Assembly: GCA_030248195.1 (NCBI GenBank)
Contig: JASAND010005544.1
Coordinates: 26,084 to 90,083, forward strand
Length of the DNA stretch: 64,000 bases
Reading direction: 5' to 3'
DNA from: Trissonchulus latispiculum
Lineage: Eukaryota > Nematoda > Enoplea > Enoplida > Ironidae
A program made the position numbers and the translations under genes. Below, piece after piece: positions 24,098 to 38,400 of this stretch. Position 1 is the stretch's first letter. Each line of letters starts with the position of its first letter. The notes under the pieces are model-generated. The model made no database searches and was not told the origin of the DNA. It was given only the letters and a program-made list of their open reading frames with translations.

Positions 24098-24487
24098 CTG
24101 GCTTATTTTTAGGCCAAAATTTAGGGGGGGCCTGCTCGAAGTTGCCCCCCATGGCTCACCAAAGATGGGGGGCATATTTTTGGAAAAATTTTGCTAATTT
24201 GTTACGTTTTTTGTGCCAAAAATGCCAAAAATCGCTAAGAAATGACTAATCTTAGGTGTTTTTTATTGTGAATAGTGAATAGTAGTGAAACTTTCGTTAA
24301 AAATCAAGGCGAAGCCGGAAAATTTTTCGAAAATTTAGGGTAAAAATGGTAAAAATTGGCAATTTTTTGGGTTACGGGGGGTTATGGGGGGAGGTCGAAA
24401 TTTATAGGGGGGCTTTTCATGGGGGGAGACCTCGAATGGGGGGGAGGTCGCCGAATCTTGGGCGCCCCCCCAGTAAAAATAAGCCAG
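24098..24487. mobile_element. 390-bp MITE with 5-bp target duplication
   Basis: Perfect 14-bp terminal inverted repeats CTGGCTTATTTTTA / TAAAAATAAGCCAG, flanked by GTAAT on both sides (24093-24097, 24488-24492). The interior has several G-runs (GGGGGG and longer). It lies in intron 4 of gene 3. Confidence 0.8.
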
Positions 24488-24719
24488 GTAATTTCGAATC
24501 AACTGATTTTCTTCAAAATTTTCGTCTTCTTCAACTTTTACAATACCGAAATAATTTTTGGCTTATGCTGCCCACTAAATGTCGGCAAAATCGATCAGAT
24601 CCGCGATACGGACGTCGGATCTCATCGGACCGCTGAGGTCACTTCGATAAGCGATGCGACTAAATACCGAACATCGGATAAAGTAAAACATCACGTCTTT
24701 TCCAAATTACCCCCTCACT

Positions 24720-25080
24720 CCTAAAATTTCTAAAACTTCACCAAATGGGTTAAAATCTGGTATAGGTATGTTTTCAACCTCGTTGAGTTCAAATGTCGCA
24801 AAATTTTTCGACTTCACGAAATTCGATTGTTTTCGATTCGCAAGGGGGACCAAGGAGAACCGAAAGATTTTTTGATTTTTTGTCATTGGTTTTGATGAAA
24901 ATTTGCATATAGAAAAACGTGAGTTTAGCGAATACATCCATACTGCTTTTTATTAAAAAAGGCAAAAATCGCTAAAAAATCACTTTGAAAAGTTCGCTTC
25001 AGAAAAACTACTGTCACAAGGGGTACCATAATTTGCTTCCAAAGGGTCAGTGAAATTTGACCTCCCGTTCAGGTATGGAC
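24720..25080. repeat. Mixed fragments of foldback families
   Basis: 24740-24900 resembles the inner parts of the palindromes at 40602-41223 and 58698-59915 (GGGGGACCAAGG, GTTTTCAACCTCG). 24985-25080 matches the arm of the 47922-49673 foldback (GTCAGTGAAATTTGACCTCC). These are truncated pieces without recognisable ends. Confidence 0.5.
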
Positions 25081-27665
25081 TCCATCACTCGACACAGTTA
25101 GCACATTCCTATAACTAAATAAGGATTCAATTTTTTCTTGTCTATATCACACATACAAACTTTCCAATTAGATGTTTTCTTTCTGCGAGGCTTACTACGT
25201 TAAGTTTGGTTTTCCTGCGGTAAATTCCGTTCAGCTTTAAATAAAACAATTTAAAGCAAATTTAGACATTGGCCATTGTGCGGCAAAACGTGATTCAACT
25301 TCAATGGCAACTGTTGATAAAATACATAATTTCAGACAAAATGGAGAACTTGACCAAAATTAGAGCAAAACACCAAAAACCGGCAAACGCCAACAAGCGA
25401 CCAAGGGACCTACACCAAAACCTAACAATAATTCCCCCAGAATTCGAACCCGACTACTCGCACGCAAAAACCCAAGCACAACTGACCCTAAATCTACCCA
25501 ATATGGTGAATATCAACTATCAGCTAACTGACTTACGAATTTAGACAAAAGTAACAAGAAATCATTGAACGTTATTGAAATGTATCACTAAATTCACTTA
25601 GGCTTAGCATCTCGTAAATAATTTATATCTTTCCTGCCGGTGCTAACTTCACAATAGTTAGAATTTTAAATATTCGCCCATGTGAAGCAAACTTTCTATG
25701 AGGATCAATTTCTCAAGTTAAAGGCGACAAAGAAACAAGCTATTTTAATACTTCGATGATTTAAGTCTTGAAAGTAAAATTTATAAACACTAAAGCTTAG
25801 TTTGTAGTTAAGCAACAGTTTCAGCTACATTAAATGGTTTCTATTGCATTTTGGGTTACAATATGTCAACTGATAGTACCCAAACGGCTGACAGTGACTG
25901 ACCTCAGCAATTGTACCAGCAGAACATGGCGACTCAAAAAATCCATTAAATGGTGTCACAATGAGGTTGGGGAAAACCTTGGCGAACTGCTCAGGTATAA
26001 CGTTTCTGATATCAAACTTTTTCAATTTTTTCACCAATCCGGCTGCTAAATTTGGGCTCAGGTATTCCTCATCAGTTGCAAACCTAGAAGGAACTGAAAA
26101 AGCACCTATTAGCTAACTTGTAATAATATGACAATCGCGAAAGTGTTGCTCCAATTCATCCAACTGTTCCACTTTTTGAACTTTGAAAAGCTAGAAAGAG
26201 CTATGTTACGGTACAGCGTACTCTCTATCTTGCCAATGAGTATCGTTAGTCAGCCTATAAGATGGCTGTTGGGATTTCTTAGATATTAAGCGGCACTCTA
26301 CGGGTGTCCTTTTTGAAAATTTTTCGCTTCTTCTTCATTTTCGCTCATTTCTTCTTCAGGCCTGCCGTTCTGGTCGGCCGTTGTCTGTCTGCGTCGTTTT
26401 TCAACTTTACATATGCATCTGAAGTTATTTAACTGTCAAAAAAATGCTTTTTCCATTTATGTATTTCTGTAATGCGTATCAGGAACTTCCCAAATAACGG
26501 AGGCGAAATATCTTTGTTGTCGTAAGAATCTTAGATAAGCTTGATCTGATTATAACCTGACAGACATTTAAATTACCAGTTATCGTTGATTACAACTGCA
26601 ACATCATTATTTAAAGCTTACAGAATATAGAAAATACAATTAGTGGAAGGACAGATATAAATGGACCAGAAGTCAGTTTGCAACTGCCCAGAGCAACCAG
26701 ACGAAAATTTGACGGAGTGAGTGTTTTAGATAATATAATATCCTAAAAGATACAATTTTACGTTGGTGATAGTGCTGTTGGCTGCCCCAAAATACGGAAT
26801 ATTCGGCCGCCGACTTTTGCCGACGGCCTTCACTGAAAGCCGATGAGAGTAATCAGCTAGGTATGTAATATTAACAATCTCTATGTTAATAAGTTAACTA
26901 TTCAAGCTTACGGTATACAGTTCCATATCCTAAAACCGTGAAAAATTGGGAAGATCCCTTCCGTACATAGTCATTTGGACAGTCCTCAGCATCATACGAT
27001 CCAGCTATAAGCTATAAGCTTGCTTCAGCAGCGTGGCCGTAATTCTTTATAGATATAGAAGTTATCGCAATCCATAGTTTACAAGTATCATAACACTCAC
27101 CAACCTGTAGCCGTATTTTCAAAAATTCAAAGGAATTGATAAAAATTGATAAGCCATAATCCTCACATCGGTGCGCAATCGTGAAAATCAATTTTGATTT
27201 TTCCAAGTTACTTACAATATGTACTTTCAAAAGTAACTTTAAGGAAAGCCAACCTTTTGCTTTCGTACTTCGTATTTTAAACGACAAAACTGTCCAAAAA
27301 GTCAAAGAGCGCTCACCGCACCCCAAGTATTTCAAGTTTTTCAATGCTCAAAAGTGAATTTTCAATAATACAGGGTCATTGGGTCAAAGTGCGTCATCTC
27401 TGCTTTAAAGTACTGACTAGCAAATGAATACATGCTGTGTTGGTTTTGTCTTCATCCTCTTCATCTTCTTCATATGTACGTCTTCATATGTAATAAAACA
27501 TTTAACTAAATTAAATATGTCTAACTACATAATTAAATATCCATTTAAGCGTGTGCGGGTGTACGTGTATAATTAGGTTTTACACGTCATTATTTAGACT
27601 ACTGTCCCTTACTTACCTATATCCGTAAATACAGGTAAGAGTTTATCAAACAATAATGTATGCAT

Positions 27666-27965
27666 ATTACGTTCATGCTTAACGTTTTCGTAGACAGTTC
27701 GCTGAGCTTTGTTTACCTAGACATGCAGATAAACTATGTTATTCTCCATAATTTATTTAGTTAATTCTGTTAATTGCTAAAGCAAAACTGCACAGCTAAC
27801 TTTCATAGCCGTTTCATTTAACATGGAGCTGGCAGCTTGACACTAAAAGAAAATGATACATGTGCAGCACTTATGAGTCAGCAAGAGGTGACTGATCTGT
27901 CCCTAATGGTTGTTTCAGATTATTGGTACACTCGCCTTACGTTTCTACCACTGAATTATCAAAAT
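27666..27965 (-). promoter_or_regulatory. Conserved upstream block of gene 3
   Basis: Diverged version of the blocks upstream of genes 1 and 2, with TTTCGTAGACAGT-like and CCATAATTTATT-like segments kept in the same order and spacing. Confidence 0.3.
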
Positions 27966-29487
27966 TCGACGAGTGGCTGCCCGCTCTTCGTCTGAGATTT
28001 TGGTCTCTTCGTCAAGTATGCTCAGCAAGTTGTCCAATTTACAAATTGAAACAAAAGTAACAAGAATAATGGGCCTGTATAATTATAGGAAGTGTGGTAT
28101 TGCAGAAAACGATAAAGTGCTTGAAATTTGTGAGCCAGGTAACGTTGCAATGATTAGAGAAATGATAATAACCAAAATTAGATAATGTGTTTTCAGCGCA
28201 CAATTCTGTTTTTTGTTTCTGTTTTGTCCCGACAATTATTTTCTGGCATTTGCAGTGCTGAAATCTATTTGATGTCTAAGTAATCACAAAGACCTGTTAA
28301 ACAAAATCCAAACAGTGCCCCTCGGCTTACATGTGCATCATATTGTGGCACTAAGAGAACATTTGGAACATTTTCTGTGGCTAAGATAAAGTCAAGTAAC
28401 TCTGGAAGCAAGCTCTCTTAACAAATATAAATATAATGAATATTTGATGAAATATTTTGTAATAGTCAAACTTTCTGATAGTTAATTGTCAACGGTAGTT
28501 AGATATTTTAAAGCTATGCAAAGAATATCCTGTTGTATTCCTAATCCTAGTATGTGAAAAGTGGATCAAAGTAGATTGCACTTAAAATTTTACGTTATAT
28601 TGTCTGCTGACTAGCACTTTTTGAATTAGTCTATCTGCGTTAAAATTGGTACAGTTCCTTAACAAAACAAACTTGGATAGTCCCAAGCACCCGAAAATGC
28701 TGGAACTTCTTTGGTGGAATGGGTCCCAGCACTAAACAGGTTGAATTAAGGCCAATCTGTTTAATGCAAATACGGATAAACTGTTTAAAGTAATCGGTCC
28801 ACGTGCAAATAAACGAATTAGCCAAATAAACGGAGCCAATTTTGCCTAAATGCTTAATTGCCATGACTTTATTGGTAAACTAAATATATTAAAATTAACT
28901 CATTTAATCAGTGAATTAGTCTAGTGGATGGTCATTATTCTAAGCTAGCAGTTTTCAGACAACTTTTGATTTGCGAATCCGCCTTTTCTAATATTTTAAG
29001 AAAAAAGGTCTAAGAGAATAAGCAAACATTAACTAACGAAGAACTAACTAATCGTTAGTTCATTGGTTCATAAAAGAGGTCCATTCTTTTGTTACAATTA
29101 ATTGGAACCCAGTTTGGACTTCAAACGCCGACATAAGAACTGGTAAGAAGCTAGTCATGGAATGTTGCACTGCTGATATTTCAAATAATACATTGATTAA
29201 GTTTAGCATTATTAGAGGTTTATAAAGCTGGAGCGGAATAGCTGCTCCGATGTTGTTGTATGAAATGCATGTACGCCATCGTCATGCACTGATATTTGTC
29301 CTATCTTCAACACACGTTTTTTGTGAGGGAGATTCAACGAATTCTAGTAAATAAATATTTTAATTTTATAATTAGCAAATCTTAAAATAATGATAATGGC
29401 ACAACGACGGATTATTCCCCTTTTAGGATGATCTTGTTCATTTCTACGCACAATTGGAATTTTAACACGTTAACCTTGTGAGTCAAA
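27966..29487. other. Spacer between genes 3 and 4
   Basis: No gene supported. About 28040-28340 is a diverged copy of the spacers at 7560-7860 and 22040-22330 (TATAATTATAGGAA, ATTGCAGAAAA), confirming a tandem unit of gene plus spacer. The rest has no recognisable structure. Confidence 0.45.
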
Positions 29488-32400
29488 TCACCCCAATCTG
29501 GCTTTGTCTAATTCGCTTTTCAGCCAACTAGAACAGTATTGAAAGTCAATGAACACTACTGTGCACATGTCTTCTCTGCAAAGTGGACAATTATCCACAG
29601 CTCCTTGTATATGTGGACGCAAAGGATTGGGATTTGGAGTGGGATTTGGCCTGCAGACTTCGTCACACCTTTTGGTGGAGCCTGCTGCAATAATTCCAAC
29701 TGCATACAATTCGCTACCTGTCGGTACTACATGTGACTTCAGCAATGGTGCTCCAGAATCACCCTAAATACAGTATGACAGTAAAAACTCTCATTGCATG
29801 AAATACGATATGATAATTTGATTGCAAGTATTGATATTTTAAGAGACAAAGTATGAAATAGTATTGACGGACGTGCAGAAGACGGCCGCATGAAAGTTAC
29901 GTTTTTCCTGCTGCGCCTCAGCGCAGCAGGTCTCTTAAAGTTGCTCAGGCCGAGCTTCAGCACACATTTTGTTAATTAAACATGCATTTTGCCATAAATA
30001 CATGTGTGCAATGGTTTAACATAGCCATTATATGATTTCTACGTGGGTTTTTCTTGCGACAAACTTCTACTGCTAATTCATACAATTACGCATATGTGTA
30101 AATAGTCTGTGGGAATCATTCGAAACCGGAAAATTTCTGCTTTTCTTAATAATGACTAATAAAGTCTTTTAACTTTTAACTGACACCAACAATTCTGCGC
30201 TTCTTGTACCAGTTTCGTAAAGCAGAATTTGTCTTACTGTCTTCGCAACGTTAGTTTAGTATTTTGCCTAGGATTGATAGTATGCTTAAATGAGATTATC
30301 TCGTCGAGAAACAGAGAGATAAATTAGGATTAAATCATGAAAGAATATTAATTTTTTTCTGCCACCAGCAGACAAAACTAAATAGCACAATCTTTTGCAG
30401 AAAATATTACTGTATCTAAGCAATTGCCATCTCACTTATGAAAAAATATTGACTGCGCAGCAGGTTTATAATTTCATAAAATATTTATCCGGCGGACAAT
30501 AAATCTTTTGCACACAATATTGCTTGTTTAGAATCTTATTGATTTAAACTTTAAGCCTGATGTCTTGTCACGTGGTAAAAATTTCCTTATACATGAATCA
30601 GCGTATTCGCATAGACTGCATTGCGACTGTGGCCAGTGAATTTGTCAATTTAAGGGTAATTCTAAGCATTTTAAGATCGATTCTAGCAAGAGTAATTTGC
30701 TAAGTTAGAATTTATCCTGCGTGTTTGAGATGGAAAAGGACTTCATATAAATTTTATAAAAAATCAATTTAAAAGTTATAATCGACCATGCGGGAGACAA
30801 TATATCTCTGTTTATTGCACAGAGGAGAGTCTGAAATCCGCGAGTCTGAAATTCATTGTCACTTCGGTTTGGATACAAACTCCTTCAAGCTTTGTGTGTC
30901 TGTAGCCTCGATAGCTCAGTTGGAAGAGCGTCGGACTGTTAAACCGGATGTCTTGGGTTCGAATTCCACCAGAGGACAGAATTTTTCGGGTCTCAGGTGC
31001 TGAACTAACAACTTCATTTCTTACATTCCAACTCCACAGCGTGCATCTCAGTAATTTGTGGGCACGCCGTAGTTTGCGTCTTGTTAACTTGCATCCTTGT
31101 ATTTGACATATTTGATCATAAGGAAGTATTTGACAAAACTAGTTTGTGGCACCGGGATAAAGCACCGCAAATTAACACTAAACCATATCACAACGTTCTG
31201 TGTCGGATTAACGCTCTGGGTCATTTGGGTTAACGTCACCAAGTCTGAAGATTTGTTGGATAACGGTGAAAGGTTGCGTTTGGGTAAAGTGGGTCATGGG
31301 CCCACAAAGCATCTCTGTTAGAGAGGGCCCGTGAGCAACACTACTGTCAGCATGATGATGGCAGGTACAGTGATCTGAAGATAATCAGTTGAAACGACTT
31401 GTAGTGGGTAAATATCGTAAATCGTAAAATTTGTTACCTAAGGACAAAAGACTAACAGTAACTGACCGGAGCCATTGCACCAGCCGAACATGGCGACTCG
31501 AAATACACGTTAAATGGTGTGTGAGCTAGGTTGGTGATAAGCCTGTAGTATTGCTCAGGTACAACGTTTCTGAAATCAAGTTTTTTCATTTCCCCCACCA
31601 ATGCGACCGCTAAGTTTGTGCCAAAGTTCTCTTCGTTAGTTGCATACCTTGAAGGAACTAAAAGAGCACAAATTAGTTAAATTGTATTAATAACTTAACT
31701 GTTACGAAAGTGTGCTACAAATCTACCCCAACAGTTCATTTATGTGGGTGTTAGAAAATTTTTGGCCACAGCGCACTGTTCATCTTATCACTGAGTGTTA
31801 TCAGCTAGCCCTTTTATCAGCTAAACTTTTGCCCAAACAGCTTTCGATTTGACCAGTTTGGCACGAATATAAAGAATCATTGTGGGCAAGAAGTATACAC
31901 TCCTGTATTCCGCTTCGTTTCAAAGAAACTGGCCCACCCCCTCCCACCCGATTTTGGCGACATCCAACAAAATACTTAAAAATTTCTCACAGCTGTTTGA
32001 TTTGATGAAAAACATCTACATATTGGCTCAGAAAAAGTGAGAGAAGACATATTGAGGAACAAATACCTCGCATTAGCTTTGCTGTAATGTGTCTGTCAAA
32101 CTAACTATGGTACACTATGTTCAGCTGTTGTATAGAAATGCATTTTATTAAGAAGCAAACTATACAGAATACTGTGCAGATGGGTTATGGAAGACTAGAA
32201 TTCTACACAGATTTATTTAGGCTTCGGTGTAGAATTATAATTTTTAAAAATAGTTCCTGTACAAATTTAAACATTGCTTCCTCAAAAGCTGTGCAATTTG
32301 CACAACTTACCTTTTCATTTTACTACTTTCTGGGTAGATTCTGTATAGACTCCCTTTATAAACAAAGCAATTCTGCACAGATTTATATCTGTTACGGGCA

Positions 32401-35400
32401 GATAAGCAAATTGGACGCTTCCGAAAGTGTCCAGACAGACAGCTAAATTATGCATGTGCGCAGACAAATATTCTTGCTAACTTGACGCAACATTTATATA
32501 CTATATACTGTTCCGTCTTATTAACTGCTATTGATAATCTACTTATCTGAACTACGCGTATTTAGTGTTGTTTTAACGTAATCTAAAATGGAAACCATCG
32601 GTCAAATTAGCACTAATCAAGTTTATGTACATACAAATTACAATTATATAATAAGAGATTAGACATTAAGTAAATTAGGTACATGTTAGCTTAAGCCTTA
32701 AAGCTAGATATTTTGTACCATTTAAGGTGGTGATTCCTTTTGGGCACAAATTGTTAGTTGACGGCTCAAACCAAGATGAAATTTGATGAAACCTTCCAAA
32801 ATAAGTTCATTTGGTGTTCTAACTCACTCCGCACAATCCCGCTTCAAAATTTTGAGATTTCCGTTCAGGCCGGTTTTTGCCAATTTCTGACAGTTGAGCA
32901 GCAGCTACATAGTTATGATTATTCCCATTTGAAAGATCTCGTTGAGGTCCACATTTTTGCTTCTAGAAGCAACTTTCTAGCTCTTTTCTAGTGTGAGATA
33001 TAGCCGATTTTCTCATTTTGGCGTTGACAACTTGTAATTTTTGCAGAAATCAAATAATCCACGATTTCTTGAGCTACACAAGCCGTAAAATTAAACTAAG
33101 GGTGTCGATTTGAAAGTCTCGTCGAGGCCGATTAACCGATGCATGATAATCTTTCAACTCCCATCCCGTGAGCTGCTATCATAAAAAATGTAGTTATTGC
33201 AAAAACATGACCAAATTTTTTCCAGCGATTGTGGAGCATTTACTATGCAAGCTAGAGGGTTGCCACTTACTAGACGTGTTTTACACAAAAATACCCAGGG
33301 ACTCTTTTTTAGTTGCCCCGATTGCTGCTTTCTAGCTAAAGTGGCCGCTCGCTAAAGTTGGGAAAAGTAGGCAAAATCCAGGTTGCGCAAACATTTTAGC
33401 TAATTTCTTCATAACGAAGAGTGATTTCACGATATTTAAAAAAGGGTCCCCAGCTATTTGATAGTGGAATCGAATGATATAGCCGATGCTTCACGAAAAA
33501 AAATTACTTTAGTCTGCAAAAAATCTGGAAAATTAAAGTACTTCGAAAATCCACTAAAATAGTTTCCGAGAACTAAAGTTAGTTTCGTTATATTCATTAG
33601 AAAGACCAAACGTTAAGCTGCACTTTGATATAAAAATGGCTTTTTAACTCCAAGTAATGAATGAGTTATAAGGGTTCAAAGTTGATGTCTCTAAAAGGAA
33701 TCACCACCTTAACTAACATAAAAGGTGGCGCAAAATTAATTCTATCCAATAGTAGAATTTCACCGTTGGTTTCCATGTTAAATTAAGTTTAATTATATTA
33801 AGCTCGCAAATGAGTACATACAATAATTATAATTAATTAATCAACGAATAAATAAACTAAGCAGTCAATAAGCCGCAAAAGTTAATAAGTTAAGCCAATA
33901 AGTCAATAAATGTTGCGTCAAGTCAACAAGAACAAATGAAATTTAAAGAAATTAATAAAACATAAGCTAACATAAACATAATAACAAGCTTTAGAACTAA
34001 AAGGCTTTAGGCCAAAAGATAAGAAAGTTTGGCATTTGCCCTAGGATTCCAGTATGTAGACCAGTTACCGGATTGGTTGTTATGGCTGCAAAGAGAACAC
34101 AAACATGAACATTTTGCTTTTACAATCTTTGAGGTAGCTTCAGTGGTTAAGTCAGTACAAGCAAAAAACCATTATGACGGTCAAAAATGGCTTTTTTCGG
34201 GGAAGCCAGTTTTTTCAAAATTACTGCCAAACCTTACGAACAATTTTGGTCCATTTATACTCAATTAATACAGCGCTTAAATGCACATTTTAGGAATCCC
34301 TAATAGCAGTACTTTATTGCTTTCAGCTAGAGATTTGGAAGAAAAACCATTTCGGCAAAACTGCGGTTATTTTGTTTTAAACATTGATTTCTCCAAAACT
34401 ACTCGACAAATTCCGGAGATTTTTGGCAGAATGGAAGTTCGTACTATTACTACTACTATTCTTCGTTTTGTTAAAAACATTCCCAGTTTCCAAAAAATTT
34501 AGTGCCAAGTTAAAAAATTTAGTGTTTCCGTGCATTTTGCAAATTTCTGTATGATAGCACAAAAAGAAATTTTCCTTGTTTCTGCAGATTCTTAAAATCA
34601 ATGTTCAAAGATTTTTCGTCTATATTTAGCCGTTTTGTCAGATAATTTTTGCAAATTTTTTGCTAATTTCACTAGTTTCGTAGCTCATTTAAAAGTTCTG
34701 ATTATAAGCTTTACAACGATGTATAAAGCTCTTTGCAACTCCCAAAATTGCGAAAGTTATAGCGTTATAAAAAATTACCGCAAAAGCACTACACAGAAGG
34801 ATACCACCACCTTAAGACGCTTTAGGACGACTTGTTTGCAATAAACCCAATTACTTATGTGACGTCCCAATACCTAAAGTCTGACCAAAAAATGTAGAAA
34901 GCGAAATTGTTTTCTTTATATCTCAAAAACGCTTCAAGATAGCTACCACAAAGTATATATTTTCTGAACCGGAGTGATCTTTCTTTTCGTGAAAAAAATT
35001 TTGTGAAATTTCCCGTGCGATTTCAAAGGGCGCCGCTTTTATATGTCCAGAAGGATTGGTAAATGGTACTGCCGCGATTTTTTCAGGAAAGTTTAGTGTA
35101 CAAAATTTCAACTTTTTTGGCTGAAACTTCCGTGAGTTATTCAATTTTTTAGATTTTCAAAATTCTTTGATTTTTGCAGCTTTTTCGAATTTGACTGGTT
35201 ATTATCAGACTCGCTCAACGGAAAATTTTTCGATTTAATTTTTCAGACCGCCTAGGCGTCCGCTTTCATTCTTATGTGAGATTTCAAAATTTGAAAGTCG
35301 ACTTTCGAAAATACATTTTTGACCCAAAATTTCGACATAGCGAGTAGCAAAAGTGAGTTACTTTCATACTAGTTCAATCTAGCTGAATCCAACGATATAA

Positions 35401-38400
35401 AGTTTTTGTGGCTACGACTTACTGTGCGTCCGCAGTGAATTTTTAAACAATTTCCCTTTTTCAGCTGGTTTTTGCTAGTTTACACTGGCTCAGGCAAATC
35501 AAGGCGGCAACATCAAAGGGAGCAAAAAACCAGCTGAAAAAGGGAAATTGTTTAAAAATTCATTTCGGACGCAATATAAGTCGTAGCCACAAAACCGTTA
35601 TATCGTTGGATTCAGCTTAGATTGAACTTTATGATTATGTAATTTTTACTCACTTTTGCTATACTCGCTATGTCGAACTTTTGGGTCAAAAAGTGGTATT
35701 TTTCGAAAAAATCGACTTTCAAATTTTGAAATCTCACTGGCTGAAAGCGGACGCCTAGGCGGTCCTGAAAATCTAATCGAAAAATGTTTCCGTTGAGCGA
35801 GTCGCTAGTAATAACCAGTCAAAGTCGAAAAAGCGGCAAAGATCAAAGGATTTTGAAAATCTAAAAAATTGAATAACTCACGCAAGTTTCAGCCAAAAAA
35901 GTTGAAATTTGGTGTGTAGCACTTTCATACATGGGGAAAATTTTCCTGAAAAAATCGCGGCAGTACCATGTACCAATCCTTCCGTACCTATAAAAGCGGC
36001 GCCCTTTCAAATCGCACGGGAAATTTCAAAAAACATTTTTTCGCGAAAAGAAAGATCTCATCAGTCCGGTTCAGAAAATATATACTTTGTGGTAGCTATC
36101 TTGAAGCGTATTTGAGATATAAAGAAAACAATTTCGCTTTCTACATTTTTTGGCCAGACTTTAATTACATATTGATTCAGTCGGCATACATTTTATCAAG
36201 AGTACATAATAGATAAGAGTGTGACAGCTCGCAAGCTCTCTGTTATCAGCTTCAGGTACATGCTCTGCACGCTAACGGCTGACCCCCCCCCCCCACAAAC
36301 GTGTATGCTCTCTTCAAACGAATTTGGCCGCTATCTTAGCGTTCTAAAGCTCGAAGCAGACACAAATTAGACGCTCGCAGGCGTTGTGTTTTCGAGCTTT
36401 AACACGTAAAGATACGGCGAGTGAACGTACAGAAACCTGTACTGGGTACTGATTTTGGGGGTCACTAGGTACACGTTTGTGTATGGGGTCAGCCGTTAGC
36501 GTGCAGAGCATGTACCTGCAGCTGATAACAAAGAAGCTGCCAGCTGTCATACTCTTATCTATTATGTACTCTTGATTTTATTTAACAAAAACTGGTTAGC
36601 ATCCTTGTTGTTAACGATTCTATTTCGTATCTAACGGTTTTAGCACTGCTAAGTGGCTGAAGTGATCATGCTGCGTAAACCTGTGCACTGCTGTTACACA
36701 ATGACTAAGTTCCTCACACTGTGTACTAATTAATATCTGCTAGTTTTTGTGTAAGCGGGGTGAACTGCAGACAAGTAAGCTGTTTCTATAATAAAGCCAC
36801 TGTGCTATGCAAGAAGGCATTGCTGAAAAAAATAAACTTTGAAAATATCTGTCTACTGTTCTTCCCAACCGTCAAGCATAAAAAATTTTGAATTTGGAAT
36901 GGAACTCCACAGTGGGCACTTAAACTACATGATACGAAGATTGACTCCAGATATGAAAATTAGCAACTCAAAGTTGCTACTAGTTTGATCCAAAGTACTG
37001 CTACCAAATTGCATCAAAAGGACATGAATCAGTTTTGGTGTAAGGATATGACAATAATGAATTAAATACGCATATTGACAATTGTCTCTGTAGCAATTAT
37101 TTAAATGTTTAGGCTTACGGTCGACTTGTCCATATCCTAAAACCGTGAAAGATTGAGAAGAACCCTTCCGCGCGTAATCAGTTGGACAATCCCGAACATT
37201 ATACGTTCCAGCAATACATGGCCGGTTTACGGACATGTGATGTTGTAGTATTTGTAATCTCGGATTAGAGAGCGACTTAAATTTGATTAAACCAATATCC
37301 ACCGAACTGCGAATGCATTTGAGAAAGGATACGTCATCTATGAATGTTTCCACACATTCCCGATATGTAGGATGCAAAACAATCTCAGCTTCTCCACTGG
37401 GTGTCAAATTCACAGGAAAACGAAGTCCCGGGATAGAAGCATCGCGTATGTAAATGTTGATCTCTTTTGTTTCGGTTAAGAAAGGAACTCCCGATGCCAC
37501 ATTCCTAGATAGTACCTGATTTTTATTTTGAAGGTATGCCAGAGGTCATATTTACAAATAATATGGTTATTTACAGGACATGCCCAAAAGTAATGGAACT
37601 GGGTTATTTTCTTCCTGATTCTGTGACACGTTTGAGCTCTAAATCAGTGCTCCGATAACACAGTTACCAGGAACCCAATTACCCGGTTATTCTGAAAATC
37701 CTAAACTCCTACAAAACATTTTATCTTGCCTACAGAGGCTAGTTTTGGAAGTCCTAAAATCGTTAACTGAGGCATTAGCAGTTCTTGTTTTAGAAAGAAA
37801 AAGAGTATGATAGCATCTGCTGTTCGACTTAATTTTCAAACTTAGAGTAATTTTTTCAATTATTTCACAATTATACAGACAGATTCCTCAGATATTGCGT
37901 TAAATCGTTCCGACCAGGTTAACACAAACGTATTTACCCGCTTTTCCAGTGATGACGACTACGTTAACTTTCAGGTGATATTACTCGGCAATCGTAACAC
38001 TGTTGGCTTTTGTATTAAAGACTCATTAAAATATAGCGTTCAGGCAATAAAGTGTAATGTGGGTAATAGTGAGTGACCCCGCTATCACCCTCCTTCCAAA
38101 TCCATTTCCAGTTCTAATTTTCATTTGTTTTTCCTAAAACTCCCAAAAAATCCTCCCAAATTCTCTCTAAATATTGTACTGCTATTTATATTAAGAAGAT
38201 CGATAATTTTGTAGTATTTATGTGTAAAATTCCATTTTTAAATAACATGTAGTGCTATCTTTTTGCTCATATGTCAAAATCATCTAAAACCTTCGATTTT
38301 CTTATTTTCGATGCATGACATAGCATTACAGTTATGCTGCAATTCATGTTGGCTTGCCGAAGATAGACCCTTCCGTTCCCAATGCATAACAATCCTTTGC

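Larger units (their letters stand above)
22462..27665 (-). pseudogene. S1 serine protease gene 3, decayed
   Basis: Exon 1 27665-27617 (49 nt, phase 1, begins MHTLLFDKLL so the hydrophobic core is interrupted by charged residues); exon 2 missing; exon 3 remnant 27008-26912 with DCPNDYVRKGSSQ and VLGYG; exon 4 26093-25903 (191 nt, open); exon 5 22737-22462 (276 nt). Defects are independent: the His exon and the Asp-bearing part of exon 3 are gone; the exon 5 acceptor AG has become GG; and the GDSG motif reads EDSG because GGT has become GAG. The cysteine-rich tail and stop are still intact, so decay of the coding region looks recent or the tail is still constrained. It is closest to gene 4 in sequence. 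It cannot encode an active enzyme. Confidence 0.85.

Noticed and set aside
24346..24724. Overlapping plus-strand ORFs of 96 and 122 codons
   Set aside because: Glycine-rich reading of the G-runs inside the 390-bp MITE.
35909..36216. Plus-strand ORFs in the 34.9-36.2 kb palindrome, with a matching minus-strand ORF at 34923-35144
   Set aside because: The similar peptides arise because the two arms are inverted copies; no sign of protein constraint.
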